Assembly (NCBI GenBank): GCA_028708485.1
Contig: JAQVYZ010000002.1
Location: 1-17,424 of the forward strand
DNA: 17,424 nt
Direction of reading: 5' to 3'
Source of the DNA: Caldisericia bacterium
Lineage (GTDB): Bacteria > Caldisericota > Caldisericia > UBA6126
The position numbers and the translations under genes were made by a program. The notes under the pieces are model-generated. The model searched no databases. It was not told the origin of the DNA and saw nothing but the letters and a program-made list of their open reading frames with translations. Below are positions 1-8,062 of the stretch, one piece after another (position 1 is the stretch's first letter; each line of letters opens with the position of its first letter).

Positions 1-1365
1 GCTTTCAATGGCAATTTTCTCTAACGGTGTACTGGACGGCACATCAAAATGAGTGTTTTTCTGAAGTGTAATCTTTTTATCCACTGCTCCTGAAATAACA
101 ACATTGGTATCATTCGTTAAGCCGATTAATTCAATTAAGTTTGTCTGTTCTTTAGAAAATTCTTTTGACACTCTTGTAGTAATAATCTGGAACTGTCTGT
201 CTTTGAAAGATAGCGAATTTCCAGTGATAAATTCTCCACCAAAGTTATTACCAGACGAAAAAGAACATATTCTAACGGGGTGGTTTGATTCTAAGCAAAA
301 AAACGCAAACTCCGGACTTTTTGGCAGAAACTCGCCAATTGGCTTAAAGGTTTCAAAATCAAAAACTTCTTTAAACTGATGCTTCTGCTTTCCTTTTTTC
401 TCCCAACTTATCTCTATGGTAGTATCAGGTTGAAGTGACTGCACCAGCAAGTCACCAAAAGCATACCCATGAATCTGGTTAAGCGGACCGTGAATAAAAG
501 AAAAATTTTCATCATCCAGATAACCAAACTGAATAGTAACGGGGTGACTGCTTGTTATTTTATAGGGTCCAGGTGCCAGATTATCAAGGTAATGTCCGCT
601 GTTAGCCGGTAGTTTCCTTGAAAAGACATTTCTACCGTTCTCATCAAATAAATTTACCTCCGTTTCCTCATATGAAGAGATCCAAACATGCTTATACACA
701 TAGATAAAACCGAAATTGGTATAAAGTGTTGTTGTATCGCTATCGCCTGCTTCAATTTTTGTATTGTCTTTCTGATAGTTGATCGAGGAAGCATAGACAT
801 ACAATGGTTTTTCCGATTTGATGCTTACTAACTGAGGAGAACCGGTTCGCAAGATATAACTTTTTCCCTCGCCCAATATTAAAGGTACAGGCTCCGGTGA
901 GAATTGTTTTCCATCGTTTGAAAAAAACTGGATTCGGTTTTCTGTTTCCGTGGAAATCAAGATCGCTTCTTTATAATTTACAAACAAGAAATCAGTACCA
1001 GGTGTATTAGGAGAAAGTATTTTTTCTTGTTTTTTGGAATCATCTCCTTTTTTGACAATGATTTTTTTTTCTTCAAGAGAAGCTAAAGAAATTTGAACAA
1101 GTAGTATGTCTCCGGATCCGCTAGACTTGCGTATAAAGGGCAATTTGGCAGTATTATTTGAATCGCTAAGCACAATACAAGGTTGATTTTTCCATTCAGG
1201 GGGCAAAACAATTTCAACCAAGGAATTGAATTTTGGAAATCCAGATTGATTGGTAACCACAAAATGTAGAAAAGTATTTTTGGATGCTGAAAAAGCAAAA
1301 TATGGTACTATTGAAGCAAAAACTAAAAGTAATACCAATAAAAGAAATAACGATTTATTTTTCAT
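1..1365 (-). CDS. Large exported protein of unknown function, C-terminus beyond the window edge
   Basis: An open frame of 455 codons starts with ATG at 1365 and stays open to position 1, so the C-terminus is missing. It begins MKNKSLFLLLVLLLVF, a short basic start followed by a hydrophobic stretch. A plausible signal peptidase site follows AFS at residues 24-26, so the protein is probably exported. The mature part looks beta-rich, with many Thr, Ser and aromatic residues, few cysteines and no further membrane helix. I do not recognise the family. The pattern of short strands with phrases such as PLYVYASS and VTIQFGYLDD weakly recalls IgGFc-binding-type extracellular domains, but this is only a resemblance. 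The start codon lies inside the last codons of rnfB (11-base overlap) with no clear Shine-Dalgarno site, which suggests translational coupling to rnfB. High confidence that it is a gene, low confidence on role. Confidence 0.85.
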   Translation of the reverse strand, partial: MKNKSLFLLLVLLLVFASIVPYFAFSASKNTFLHFVVTNQSGFPKFNSLVEIVLPPEWKNQPCIVLSDSNNTAKLPFIRKSSGSGDILLVQISLASLEEKKIIVKKGDDSKKQEKILSPNTPGTDFLFVNYKEAILISTETENRIQFFSNDGKQFSPEPVPLILGEGKSYILRTGSPQLVSIKSEKPLYVYASSINYQKDNTKIEAGDSDTTTLYTNFGFIYVYKHVWISSYEETEVNLFDENGRNVFSRKLPANSGHYLDNLAPGPYKITSSHPVTIQFGYLDDENFSFIHGPLNQIHGYAFGDLLVQSLQPDTTIEISWEKKGKQKHQFKEVFDFETFKPIGEFLPKSPEFAFFCLESNHPVRICSFSSGNNFGGEFITGNSLSFKDRQFQIITTRVSKEFSKEQTNLIELIGLTNDTNVVISGAVDKKITLQKNTHFDVPSSTPLEKIAIES

Positions 1366-2173
1366 TTATTAGTCGAATCGTTTTCATCGGGCAAACCTCC
1401 ACACATATTCCGCAAAGATCGCATGAATTCCTATCGATTACGGGCAAATTATTCTCCATCCGGATGGCATTTTTAGGACATTTTTTCACACAAAGCATGC
1501 AGGTAATACACCCTACCTTACAGACATCTTTGACTTCTTTTCCTTTGTTCTTGTTGACGCATAGTGCCATCACTTGTTTTTCTTGAGGAGCCAAGACAAT
1601 GACATTTCTTGGGCAAATATCTACACACAATCCGCAGCCAGTACAAAGTGAATGATTTACGATAGGTAATCCTTTTTTATCAAGAGTAATGGCATCATAC
1701 GGACAAATATCCGCGCAATCTCCATACCCGACACAGCTGTACAAACAAGCCTTATTAAAGATCTTTAAAGTGACAGCTAGCTTGCAACTTGATACATCCT
1801 TAACATAGACTTGTTGTGTAGCGTTATCAAAGTCTCCCTGGCATCGTATCACCGCCACTTTTTTGGTAAAATTACTGGGATCGATCTCAATACCGAGTAT
1901 TTTGGATATCTCTTTTGCTGATCCATTCTCTAACTGTTTGCATTTCTCTATGGAAGCTTTTCCGGCGACTAAATTTTCCGCTAAATTAGCACAACCGGTA
2001 AAACTGCAAGCTCCACAATTCGCTCCGGGCAATAATTCTGCGATTTTGACAATTCTGGGATCTTCATGTACAGCTAATACCTTAGAGAAATATCCGAGCA
2101 TTATACCAAACACAATGCCGATAATCAGTAAAACAGCAGATGACCATAGTACCGTTACAATAAATGGTGACAT
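1355..2173 (-). CDS. rnfB: Electron transport complex subunit RnfB
   Basis: RnfB is the ferredoxin-like, cytoplasm-facing subunit of the Rnf complex and is thought to accept electrons from reduced ferredoxin. The 272-residue product has one N-terminal membrane helix (about 5-28). A four-cysteine cluster site follows in the LPGANCGACSFTGC region (C53, C56, C61, C78). Four [4Fe-4S] ferredoxin motifs come next: C143/C147/C153/C157, C177/C180/C183/C187, C222/C225/C228/C232 and C251/C254/C257/C261, with an extra C218. This is more ferredoxin motifs than the short proteobacterial RnfB and matches the longer clostridial type, including the spaced CLYSCVGYGDC motif. The ATG at 2173 has an AGGTAA site upstream and lies 3 bases after the rnfA stop. 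It is the last subunit of the C-D-G-E-A-B order and overlaps the start of an exported protein. Confidence 0.97.
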   Translation of the reverse strand: MSPFIVTVLWSSAVLLIIGIVFGIMLGYFSKVLAVHEDPRIVKIAELLPGANCGACSFTGCANLAENLVAGKASIEKCKQLENGSAKEISKILGIEIDPSNFTKKVAVIRCQGDFDNATQQVYVKDVSSCKLAVTLKIFNKACLYSCVGYGDCADICPYDAITLDKKGLPIVNHSLCTGCGLCVDICPRNVIVLAPQEKQVMALCVNKNKGKEVKDVCKVGCITCMLCVKKCPKNAIRMENNLPVIDRNSCDLCGICVEVCPMKTIRLINEK

Positions 2174-2176
2174 AGT

Positions 2177-2764
2177 TTACCTCGCAATTCCTTGCAGACC
2201 GAGAAAAGCTATAGCGATAAATGAAGCAGTAATAAAAATGATGGGATATCCTTGAAGGAACTTTGGGATGGTGATGTATTTCATTTTTATTCTGATCCCT
2301 GCTAACAAAATTAACGCAAGCGTATAGCCAATGGAGGCGCCGACACTAAACACAATCGCTATCATTAGGGAATATTGTTCGGTGATGTTTAATAAAGTAA
2401 CAGCCAGAATCATACAATTTGTAGCTATCAGAGGAAGGTAAATCCCCATTGCCCGATATAAAGTAGGAACTGCTTTCTTTAGATAGATCTCTACCAGTTG
2501 TACAAAAACGGCAATGGTCAAAATAAACGTGATAGTTTGTAAATACTCGAGTTTTAACGGGACAAGAATAAAATAGTAAAGGGCATAGCTGATCACAGAA
2601 GCCATCACAGTCACAAAAGTGACAGCACCGCCCATTCCGATGGAATTGTCCATGCTGGTTGTCATACCAACAAAAGAACATAGCGCCAAGAAGCGTATAA
2701 ACACAAAATTCTGTGCAAAAATTGAATTAATCAGAACTGTAAAAGTTTGTTGTAAAAATTCCAT
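2177..2764 (-). CDS. rnfA: Electron transport complex subunit RnfA
   Basis: RnfA is a polytopic inner-membrane subunit that pairs with RnfE in an inverted, pseudosymmetric arrangement at the core of the ion-translocating Rnf complex. The 195-residue product is hydrophobic throughout with about six membrane helices, close to the usual length of about 190. It keeps the family cysteines C29 (in FLALCSF) and C117 (in ATNCMIL). In characterised Rnf and Nqr complexes these residues, with the matching pair in RnfE, hold a membrane-embedded [2Fe-2S] cluster. An AAGGAT ribosome site for the ATG at 2764 lies within the last codons and stop of rnfE, so the two are probably translated together. No damage is visible. 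Confidence 0.97.
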   Translation of the reverse strand: MEFLQQTFTVLINSIFAQNFVFIRFLALCSFVGMTTSMDNSIGMGGAVTFVTVMASVISYALYYFILVPLKLEYLQTITFILTIAVFVQLVEIYLKKAVPTLYRAMGIYLPLIATNCMILAVTLLNITEQYSLMIAIVFSVGASIGYTLALILLAGIRIKMKYITIPKFLQGYPIIFITASFIAIAFLGLQGIAR

Positions 2765-2768
2765 CTTT

Positions 2769-3377
2769 TTATCCTTTACTTTTTGCTAATCTCTTGTTGA
2801 TAGCACTTAAAATCGCTATCTCGATACCGATGATAAAAAAAGCACCGGGGGGTAAAACGAAAATGAGCATCGGTTTGATAAAAGGTGGGTAAACAGAGAA
2901 ACCAAATATGGTTCCACTGCCAAGTAATTCTCTGATGAAAGCGATACTGATAATGACAATGCCATAACCAATACTCATTCCAAGAGAATCAACCAGAGAC
3001 GCCAACACAGTATTTTTTGAGGAGAAAGCCTCTACGCGTCCGATTATGATGCAGTTCACGACAATCAATGGGATAAAAATGCCAAGTGATTTATCCAAAG
3101 AAGGAGAATAGGCTTTCACAATCAGTTGGATAATCGTCGTAAAAGTTCCAATGGCAATAATAAAAATAGGAATACGAAGTGTTTTCGGAATTACATTTCG
3201 TATCGCAGAGATAGTCAGTTCAGAACCTATCAAAACAAATGAGTAGGCAACAGTCATACCTATCGCATTGACAGTGGTGACCGATACGGCCAAGACGGAA
3301 CATAAGCCTATCATTAGTATCAGAACAGGATTATCCTGCAAAACTCCCCGTAAAAAAACTTGTTTAAGGTTAATCAT
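2769..3377 (-). CDS. rnfE: Electron transport complex subunit RnfE
   Basis: RnfE is the membrane partner of RnfA in the Rnf ion pump. From the chosen start the product has 202 residues, about six membrane helices, and the paired cysteines C26 (in GLCSVLAV) and C109 (in VVNCIIIG) that are expected to complete the [2Fe-2S] site shared with RnfA. A GTG at 3386 would add three residues, but the ATG at 3377 sits a good distance after AGGTGAAG, so I prefer it. The start overlaps the end of the restored rnfG frame by 8 bases. That spacing is itself evidence that the original rnfG frame ended at 3370. The rnfA gene follows after 4 bases. Confidence 0.96.
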   Translation of the reverse strand: MINLKQVFLRGVLQDNPVLILMIGLCSVLAVSVTTVNAIGMTVAYSFVLIGSELTISAIRNVIPKTLRIPIFIIAIGTFTTIIQLIVKAYSPSLDKSLGIFIPLIVVNCIIIGRVEAFSSKNTVLASLVDSLGMSIGYGIVIISIAFIRELLGSGTIFGFSVYPPFIKPMLIFVLPPGAFFIIGIEIAILSAINKRLAKSKG

Positions 3378-3947
3378 TTTCTTCACCTGTCAATGAGGTT
3401 TTTGAGATATCGATCAAAGCTTTGATGCCGTTCGTAAGCGCTTTCGATGAAATAGTTGCAGCCGTGATCGCTTTTACATCCTTCTTAACAATAAAATCAT
3501 CGGAAATTTTTTGTTGTCAAACTGCTCCAGGAAAGATTTAGAGGTTACATTCGCTCCTAACCCGGGTGTTTCGGTATGCTCTGTCACCCTGACACTTTTT
3601 AGCGTACCGTCTAAGGAAACACCGATAATAAAAAGAATATTCCCTCCATACCCCGGTGTAGTGGCAGAAACCAGATACCCCAACTGCTGCTTATCCGACC
3701 CATTGACTGTATAAAAATCTTTTACCACTGTAGATCCATTCTCTTTGCCAATCATCGCTTCCTTTTGAAGGAATTCGGTTGCTTCTGGAAAAATTTCTTT
3801 TTGTGCATTTTCTAAAGCGAGTTTAATTTGCATGGCAATGACGGGTTTTGTAACGGAATAGGTGACGCTTAAACCTAGCGCTGCAATCATGGAAACAATC
3901 CCCAATGTAATACCTAACAAAATGATTTCTTTAGCAGATGATTTCAT
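3370..3947 (-). CDS. rnfG: Electron transport complex subunit RnfG, reading frame broken by one base
   Basis: RnfG is a membrane-anchored, externally facing flavoprotein of the Rnf complex with FMN covalently bound to a threonine. The frame from ATG 3947 has an excellent site (TAAGGAGGTG) and an ATGA overlap with rnfD. It shows an N-terminal helix (about 8-30) and the family phrase HTETPGLG (about 124-131). After K147 it runs into FPMILLLRRM and stops at 3474, giving only 157 residues. In the -1 frame, entered at the A6 run (T6 on the plus strand, 3507-3512), the protein continues ISDDFIVKKD, then ITAATISSKA with the flavin-type threonine at about T165, and stops at 3370. The restored length is 192 residues, normal for the family. 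One missing A in a homopolymer is the simplest cause. I expect a sequencing or assembly error, but a true mutation cannot be excluded. Confidence 0.9.
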
Positions 3948-4915
3948 GACTGTTTCACCTCCTTACTAAATCCGACAGGTTTTTTGATGGATTGATCAAG
4001 AAGTGGGGTGATAATATTCATGATCAGGACGGCAAAAGTGGTTCCCTCTGGCATTCCCGAGAATCGACGAATTACCATGTTCATAAAACCAACACCAAAA
4101 CCAAAAATCAGTTGGTTTTTTGGTAATAAAGGGGAAGTAACGTAGTCGGTTGCCATAAAAAAGGCACCAAAAACAATGCCACCGCTTAATAACATCACCA
4201 CAACATCCAATTTAAAAAGGAGTGACAAAACAATCACTGTAATAAGATAAGAACAAGTTATTCTCCAGCTTACCACTTTCGTAAATAATAAAAACAGAAA
4301 ACCGACCAGCATCGCAGGTAAACAAATCTCTCCGATACTTCCCCCTCGTAACCCAAGTAAAAGAGATCGGTAAGTTAGCTGCAGAGTTCCCCCTAGCGAT
4401 GCAATTACCTGGTTTAAACCTTCGATCCCGAAGTTTGCCATCTTATAGAGATTGAGGGGAGTAGCGGTGGTGAGATGAGTAAATGGCGAGACCCATTGAG
4501 TAGATTCAATGGGAAAAGAAAGAAGTAAAGTGGCTCGTCCGATGAGCGCCGGATTAAAAGGATTTTGACCCATTCCGCCGAATACTTGTTTTGAAAGAAT
4601 AGCGACAAAGCTACCAATCAAAGGCATCCACCAAGGAGACATCGGGCTGATGGTTAACACCAGTAACAAACCTGTCAAAGCAGCACTTCCATCTAGATAG
4701 GAGTAAGGAATATGAAGAATTTTCTGTAAAATGGCTTCAGACAAAACAGCTGTTAACACTCCGATTACTAACAGCAATCCAATCTGCCACCATCCATAAT
4801 AAGCCATCCCCACTATTGCTGAAGGAAATAATGCTGCACAAACATAGAGCATAATATTTCTGGTGGTTATATTAGAGCGAATATGTGGAGAGGATGAAAT
4901 GGATAATAGGTTCAT
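3944..4915 (-). CDS. rnfD: Electron transport complex subunit RnfD
   Basis: RnfD is the large membrane subunit of Rnf and carries a covalent FMN. The 323-residue product has around nine or ten membrane helices. It keeps the family signatures DGSAALTGLLL (about 75-85) and GGMGQNPFNPA (about 113-123). The probable flavinylation motif is TTATPLN near residues 149-155, with the threonine at about 152; the usual SGAT is replaced here by TTAT. The frame is open further upstream to 4990, but those codons lie inside rnfC and do not resemble the family. The ATG at 4915 follows AAAGGAGAAATC and makes a 4-base ATGA overlap with the rnfC stop. The 3' end also overlaps rnfG by ATGA. Confidence 0.97.
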   Translation of the reverse strand: MNLLSISSSPHIRSNITTRNIMLYVCAALFPSAIVGMAYYGWWQIGLLLVIGVLTAVLSEAILQKILHIPYSYLDGSAALTGLLLVLTISPMSPWWMPLIGSFVAILSKQVFGGMGQNPFNPALIGRATLLLSFPIESTQWVSPFTHLTTATPLNLYKMANFGIEGLNQVIASLGGTLQLTYRSLLLGLRGGSIGEICLPAMLVGFLFLLFTKVVSWRITCSYLITVIVLSLLFKLDVVVMLLSGGIVFGAFFMATDYVTSPLLPKNQLIFGFGVGFMNMVIRRFSGMPEGTTFAVLIMNIITPLLDQSIKKPVGFSKEVKQS

Positions 4916-6231
4916 TTTTGATTTCTCCTTTTCATTAGCTCTGCTTTGGCTAATCGAATATAATTCAGAAGCGGAATAGCAGCAGGGCAATTATAAGAAC
5001 ATACTCCACACTCAATACATGATGAGACAAAGAGTTTTTCGTATTGTACGTATTCACCAATTTTTGCAGATTCGGTAATTTTTACTGGCATTAAACCGGC
5101 GGGACAATTTTCTACGCATTTTCCACATCGGATACATTGGTTCTCCTGATAAGGAATATTTCCGTTTAAAACCAATACGCCGGAGGTTCCTTTCATAATG
5201 GGCGTTTCTAATGATCGTATCGCAATTCCCATCATAGGTCCGCCAAAAATGACTTTTCCAGGATTTTCTGTGTTTCCCTGACAAAAAGTGATCAGTTCCT
5301 GTACCGGTGTACCGATCTTCACCCGTAAATTCTTTGGCTCTTTTATGCCATAACCGGTTACCGTTAAAACCCTATCAATTAAAGGTTTTTTAAAATATAC
5401 TGCTTCAAAAATGGCTATCACTGTCGCTACATTCTGAACGACCACACCGATATCAAAGGGTAGCTTCCCAATTTGGACTGTGCGTTTGGTTAAAGCAAAA
5501 ATGAGGTTTTTTTCCGCCCCTTGAGGATACTTTTCTTTCAATGTTTCTACCCTTACCTGAGCGGAAAAATCAGTTTTTTCAATCAGTGACTTTAATTGCT
5601 TTATGGCTTCCTTTTTATTCTCTTCAATGCCAATGATGACCTGTTTAACGGGGAGTATTTTTAAAATCACTTTAATTCCGTTTAAGAGAGCGTCCGATTG
5701 TTCCATCATTAAGCGAAAATCACAAGTCAGAAAAGGTTCGCACTCTGCGCCATTAATGATTAATGTGTCAACTGGATTCTTGGGATTTAGCTTAATATGT
5801 GTCGGGAAGGTAGCCCCGCCCATGCCAACGATTCCATTCTTTTTTATAATTTCCAGAAGTTCCTCTCGAGAGAAAAGAACATTTTCTTTTTTTGTATTCA
5901 GCACCTGATACCATTCCGACTGATGATCATTCTGAATGGTGACTGCCATGTCTTCGATCGAAACAGGATGGGAAGCGGGTGTTACTTTAATCACCTCACC
6001 CGAAATGGAAGCGTGAATATTTGAGCTGAAATCTCCCTGCGCTTCCCCAATGAGCTGTCCGATTTTAACTTTATCTCCTGCCTGAACAATTGGTTTTGCT
6101 GGCTTTCCTAAATGTTGAGACATCAAAATAACAGCTACTTCTGGATCTTTGAACAATTCAATCGGAAGATCTCTGGTACACTCTTTGTTGTCTTTCAGGT
6201 GAATACCCCCAGGGAAAAACGTCTTACTCAT
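4912..6231 (-). CDS. rnfC: Electron transport complex subunit RnfC
   Basis: RnfC is the peripheral subunit that exchanges electrons with NAD(H) on the cytoplasmic side of the Rnf complex. The 439-residue product begins with the typical FPGGIHL and a barrel-sandwich region (about 35-90). An NQO1-like FMN/NADH-binding domain follows, with GMGGATFPTHIK at 136-147 and GAECEP at 161-166. Two [4Fe-4S] motifs come next, at C366/C369/C372/C376 and C405/C408/C411/C415. There is no long Ala/Lys-rich tail of the kind seen in some gammaproteobacterial RnfC. A GTG at 6240 would add three residues. The ATG at 6231 is better placed behind GGGAGTG, and it overlaps the stop of the upstream zinc-ribbon gene by 8 bases. 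It is the first Rnf subunit of the cluster. Confidence 0.97.
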   Translation of the reverse strand: MSKTFFPGGIHLKDNKECTRDLPIELFKDPEVAVILMSQHLGKPAKPIVQAGDKVKIGQLIGEAQGDFSSNIHASISGEVIKVTPASHPVSIEDMAVTIQNDHQSEWYQVLNTKKENVLFSREELLEIIKKNGIVGMGGATFPTHIKLNPKNPVDTLIINGAECEPFLTCDFRLMMEQSDALLNGIKVILKILPVKQVIIGIEENKKEAIKQLKSLIEKTDFSAQVRVETLKEKYPQGAEKNLIFALTKRTVQIGKLPFDIGVVVQNVATVIAIFEAVYFKKPLIDRVLTVTGYGIKEPKNLRVKIGTPVQELITFCQGNTENPGKVIFGGPMMGIAIRSLETPIMKGTSGVLVLNGNIPYQENQCIRCGKCVENCPAGLMPVKITESAKIGEYVQYEKLFVSSCIECGVCSYNCPAAIPLLNYIRLAKAELMKRRNQK

Positions 6232-6748
6232 TCTTTTCACTCCCTTTATCTCTTAGAGCTTTTTTCTTACAATAAGGACAGAGTACCCAATTCATATCAA
6301 CTAGTTTACCGCATTCAGGACATTTATTTTTTAATTCTTTAAAACAATTAGGACAGATCAAATAATCATCCTCAACCGGTAAACCGCAAACAGGACATAT
6401 TTTACCATTTTTTACCAGAAAATACTCGTAGTATTTTGTCTCAAGGTCTTTCATACGTTGATCAGCTTGAATGAGCTTAACTTCTTCCAAAGTATATTCA
6501 GGTCGTAATAGAAGGTACAACAACCAAACAATTATTGTAGTGAATAACCATAGATAATTCACTTTACTAAAAATGGAGAGTAAAAACGGTAATAGGGAAA
6601 CTATCAGAGCAAATCCTGGAAAAATCCACTTGTTTTGCGCTCTTCTCATCGAATCATCAATCATCCAAACCAATAAAATAATACAGACTATGAGGAAAGG
6701 GATTTGCATATTTTGAAACAGGGTGGAATTTACAATCTCATTCAACAT
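6224..6748 (-). CDS. Membrane protein with C-terminal double zinc ribbon
   Basis: The 174-residue product has three hydrophobic segments (about 16-31, 41-60 and 63-82) and then a short charged linker. Two zinc-ribbon modules follow, with cysteine pairs C118/C121 with C132/C135 and C143/C146 with C157/C160. The C-terminus looks like the double zinc-ribbon (DZANK-type) families, here tethered to the membrane. I do not recognise a named family and cannot give a substrate; metal binding and a cytoplasmic protein-protein role are inferences. The ATG at 6748 directly abuts the folC stop (TAAATG), with GGAGG inside the last folC codons. Its own end overlaps rnfC by 8 bases. That coupling makes it a candidate accessory factor for Rnf assembly, though plain operon sharing would look the same. 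Confidence 0.85.
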   Translation of the reverse strand: MLNEIVNSTLFQNMQIPFLIVCIILLVWMIDDSMRRAQNKWIFPGFALIVSLLPFLLSIFSKVNYLWLFTTIIVWLLYLLLRPEYTLEEVKLIQADQRMKDLETKYYEYFLVKNGKICPVCGLPVEDDYLICPNCFKELKNKCPECGKLVDMNWVLCPYCKKKALRDKGSEKNE

Positions 6749-8062
6749 TTAAGCCTCCTTAGAAATCATATATCTCAATTTCTCTCCCGGAATAAGTTGT
6801 TGTCGAATCCAACCGACTAAATACAATGAACCTGTCACAATAAGGATATCGCCAGGTTTTGATTGTTGAATAAAAGCGGAAAGGATTGTCTCCTTGGAAG
6901 AATCCAAAGAAAAAATTATCTGCCCAAAGGTATTGAATTCCTCTGTGTTTGTCACTGAGTCATGTCCAGGAATAGGTGTCAACCAAATTTTAGAGGCTAT
7001 TCCTGACAATATTTGAATATTTTCTGTGTATAATTTGGTTTTTAAGCTACCAAACAGAACATTAAATTTCCTTTCAGGAAACCTTTCCGATAATGCTTCT
7101 TTTAGGGCTTGAAAGGATTCTGGATTATGAGCGCCATCCAATAGGATGGTCCGGTTCTGGTAGGAGAGTCTTTCCATTCGACCAGGGAGAAAAGCATTTT
7201 TTAATCCTTCCCGAATTATTCTCTCGTCTACACAAAATCCTTTTTTAGTAAGGATTTCTGTAGCAGACAACGCAAGAGAAGCATTCTGTAGTTGGTGTTT
7301 TCCTAGTAATGAAACCTCTATACCAGTATAAGTAATACCTGAAAGATAAGAAAGAAGATTCATTTTTCCAGGTTCGAAACCACTTCCCTTTTCAAAGGAA
7401 ATATCATAGTCAGCATAAATGGAGTAGTATTTACTATGGCGTCTGATAGCAGTTGCTTTAAGAATCTCTTCCACAGCAGGTAATTGCCAAGCTGATAGTA
7501 CAGGTGTGTTTTGCCTAATAATACCGGCTTTCTCTCTCGCAATCTCTTCTACAGTAAAACCAAGACGATCGGTATGATCCCTGCCAATCAAAGTGATGAT
7601 ACTTAATATCGGATTCTGGATTGCATTGGTAGCATCTAAGCGACCTCCCAAGCCTGTCTCTATTATGGCTATATCCACTTGGTTCTCTCGGAAAACAAGC
7701 AATGCCAATACCGTCCAATATTCGAAGAAACTGATCTCTGTCAAGGAGATTCTCTGTAATGTCTCATCCAATATACGTGAAGTATTTTCTAAACTATCCC
7801 GATCTACCGGATCCAATTGAAGCGAAATTCTTTCATTGAGGAAGCATAAATGAGGGGACAGGAACATACCCACTTTATACTTCGCTTCTACCAGAATATT
7901 AGCTAAAAAAACACAGGTAGAACCTTTTCCTTTTGTACCAGCCACATGAATCCAACTAAAATCCGGATTTAACAGGTCGAGTTCACTAAGAATGACAGAG
8001 ATTCTGTCCAGGTTTAACGGTGGAGAAAATCTTGGTAATAGCTCTATCTGTTCCAGTTTCAT
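6749..8062 (-). CDS. folC: Folylpolyglutamate synthase / dihydrofolate synthase family protein
   Basis: FolC is a cytoplasmic Mur-ligase-family enzyme that adds glutamate to folates with ATP; many bacterial forms also make dihydrofolate from dihydropteroate. The 437-residue product, a normal length, shows the P-loop AGTKGKGST (41-49), GLGGRLDATNA (137-147), LIGRDHTDRLG (158-168) and EKAGIIR around K178, the lysine usually carbamoylated in this fold. LLGKHQLQNA and the C-terminal domain motif DGAHNP (309-314) are also present. The ATG at 8062 overlaps the valS stop by ATGA. The valS-folC pairing is common in Firmicutes. No defects are seen. Which of the two activities it has cannot be told from sequence alone. 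Confidence 0.95.
   Translation of the reverse strand: MKLEQIELLPRFSPPLNLDRISVILSELDLLNPDFSWIHVAGTKGKGSTCVFLANILVEAKYKVGMFLSPHLCFLNERISLQLDPVDRDSLENTSRILDETLQRISLTEISFFEYWTVLALLVFRENQVDIAIIETGLGGRLDATNAIQNPILSIITLIGRDHTDRLGFTVEEIAREKAGIIRQNTPVLSAWQLPAVEEILKATAIRRHSKYYSIYADYDISFEKGSGFEPGKMNLLSYLSGITYTGIEVSLLGKHQLQNASLALSATEILTKKGFCVDERIIREGLKNAFLPGRMERLSYQNRTILLDGAHNPESFQALKEALSERFPERKFNVLFGSLKTKLYTENIQILSGIASKIWLTPIPGHDSVTNTEEFNTFGQIIFSLDSSKETILSAFIQQSKPGDILIVTGSLYLVGWIRQQLIPGEKLRYMISKEA

Noticed and set aside
1284..1586. Plus-strand open frame opposite the rnfB end
   Set aside because: It lies antisense to clearly conserved rnfB codons and the exported protein, with no ribosome site or recognisable motif. 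The same applies to the plus-strand frames at 104-379 and 1863-2255.
3500..3520. Programmed -1 frameshifting in rnfG
   Set aside because: In the reading frame the site is AAC AAA AAA TTT. It is not a canonical X XXY YYZ slippery heptamer, and no clear downstream stem was seen. RnfG is not known to use recoding. A missing base is simpler.
4916..4990. Upstream extension of rnfD
   Set aside because: The extra 25 codons lie inside rnfC, lack family similarity and have no ribosome site. The ATG at 4915 has both a good site and an ATGA overlap.
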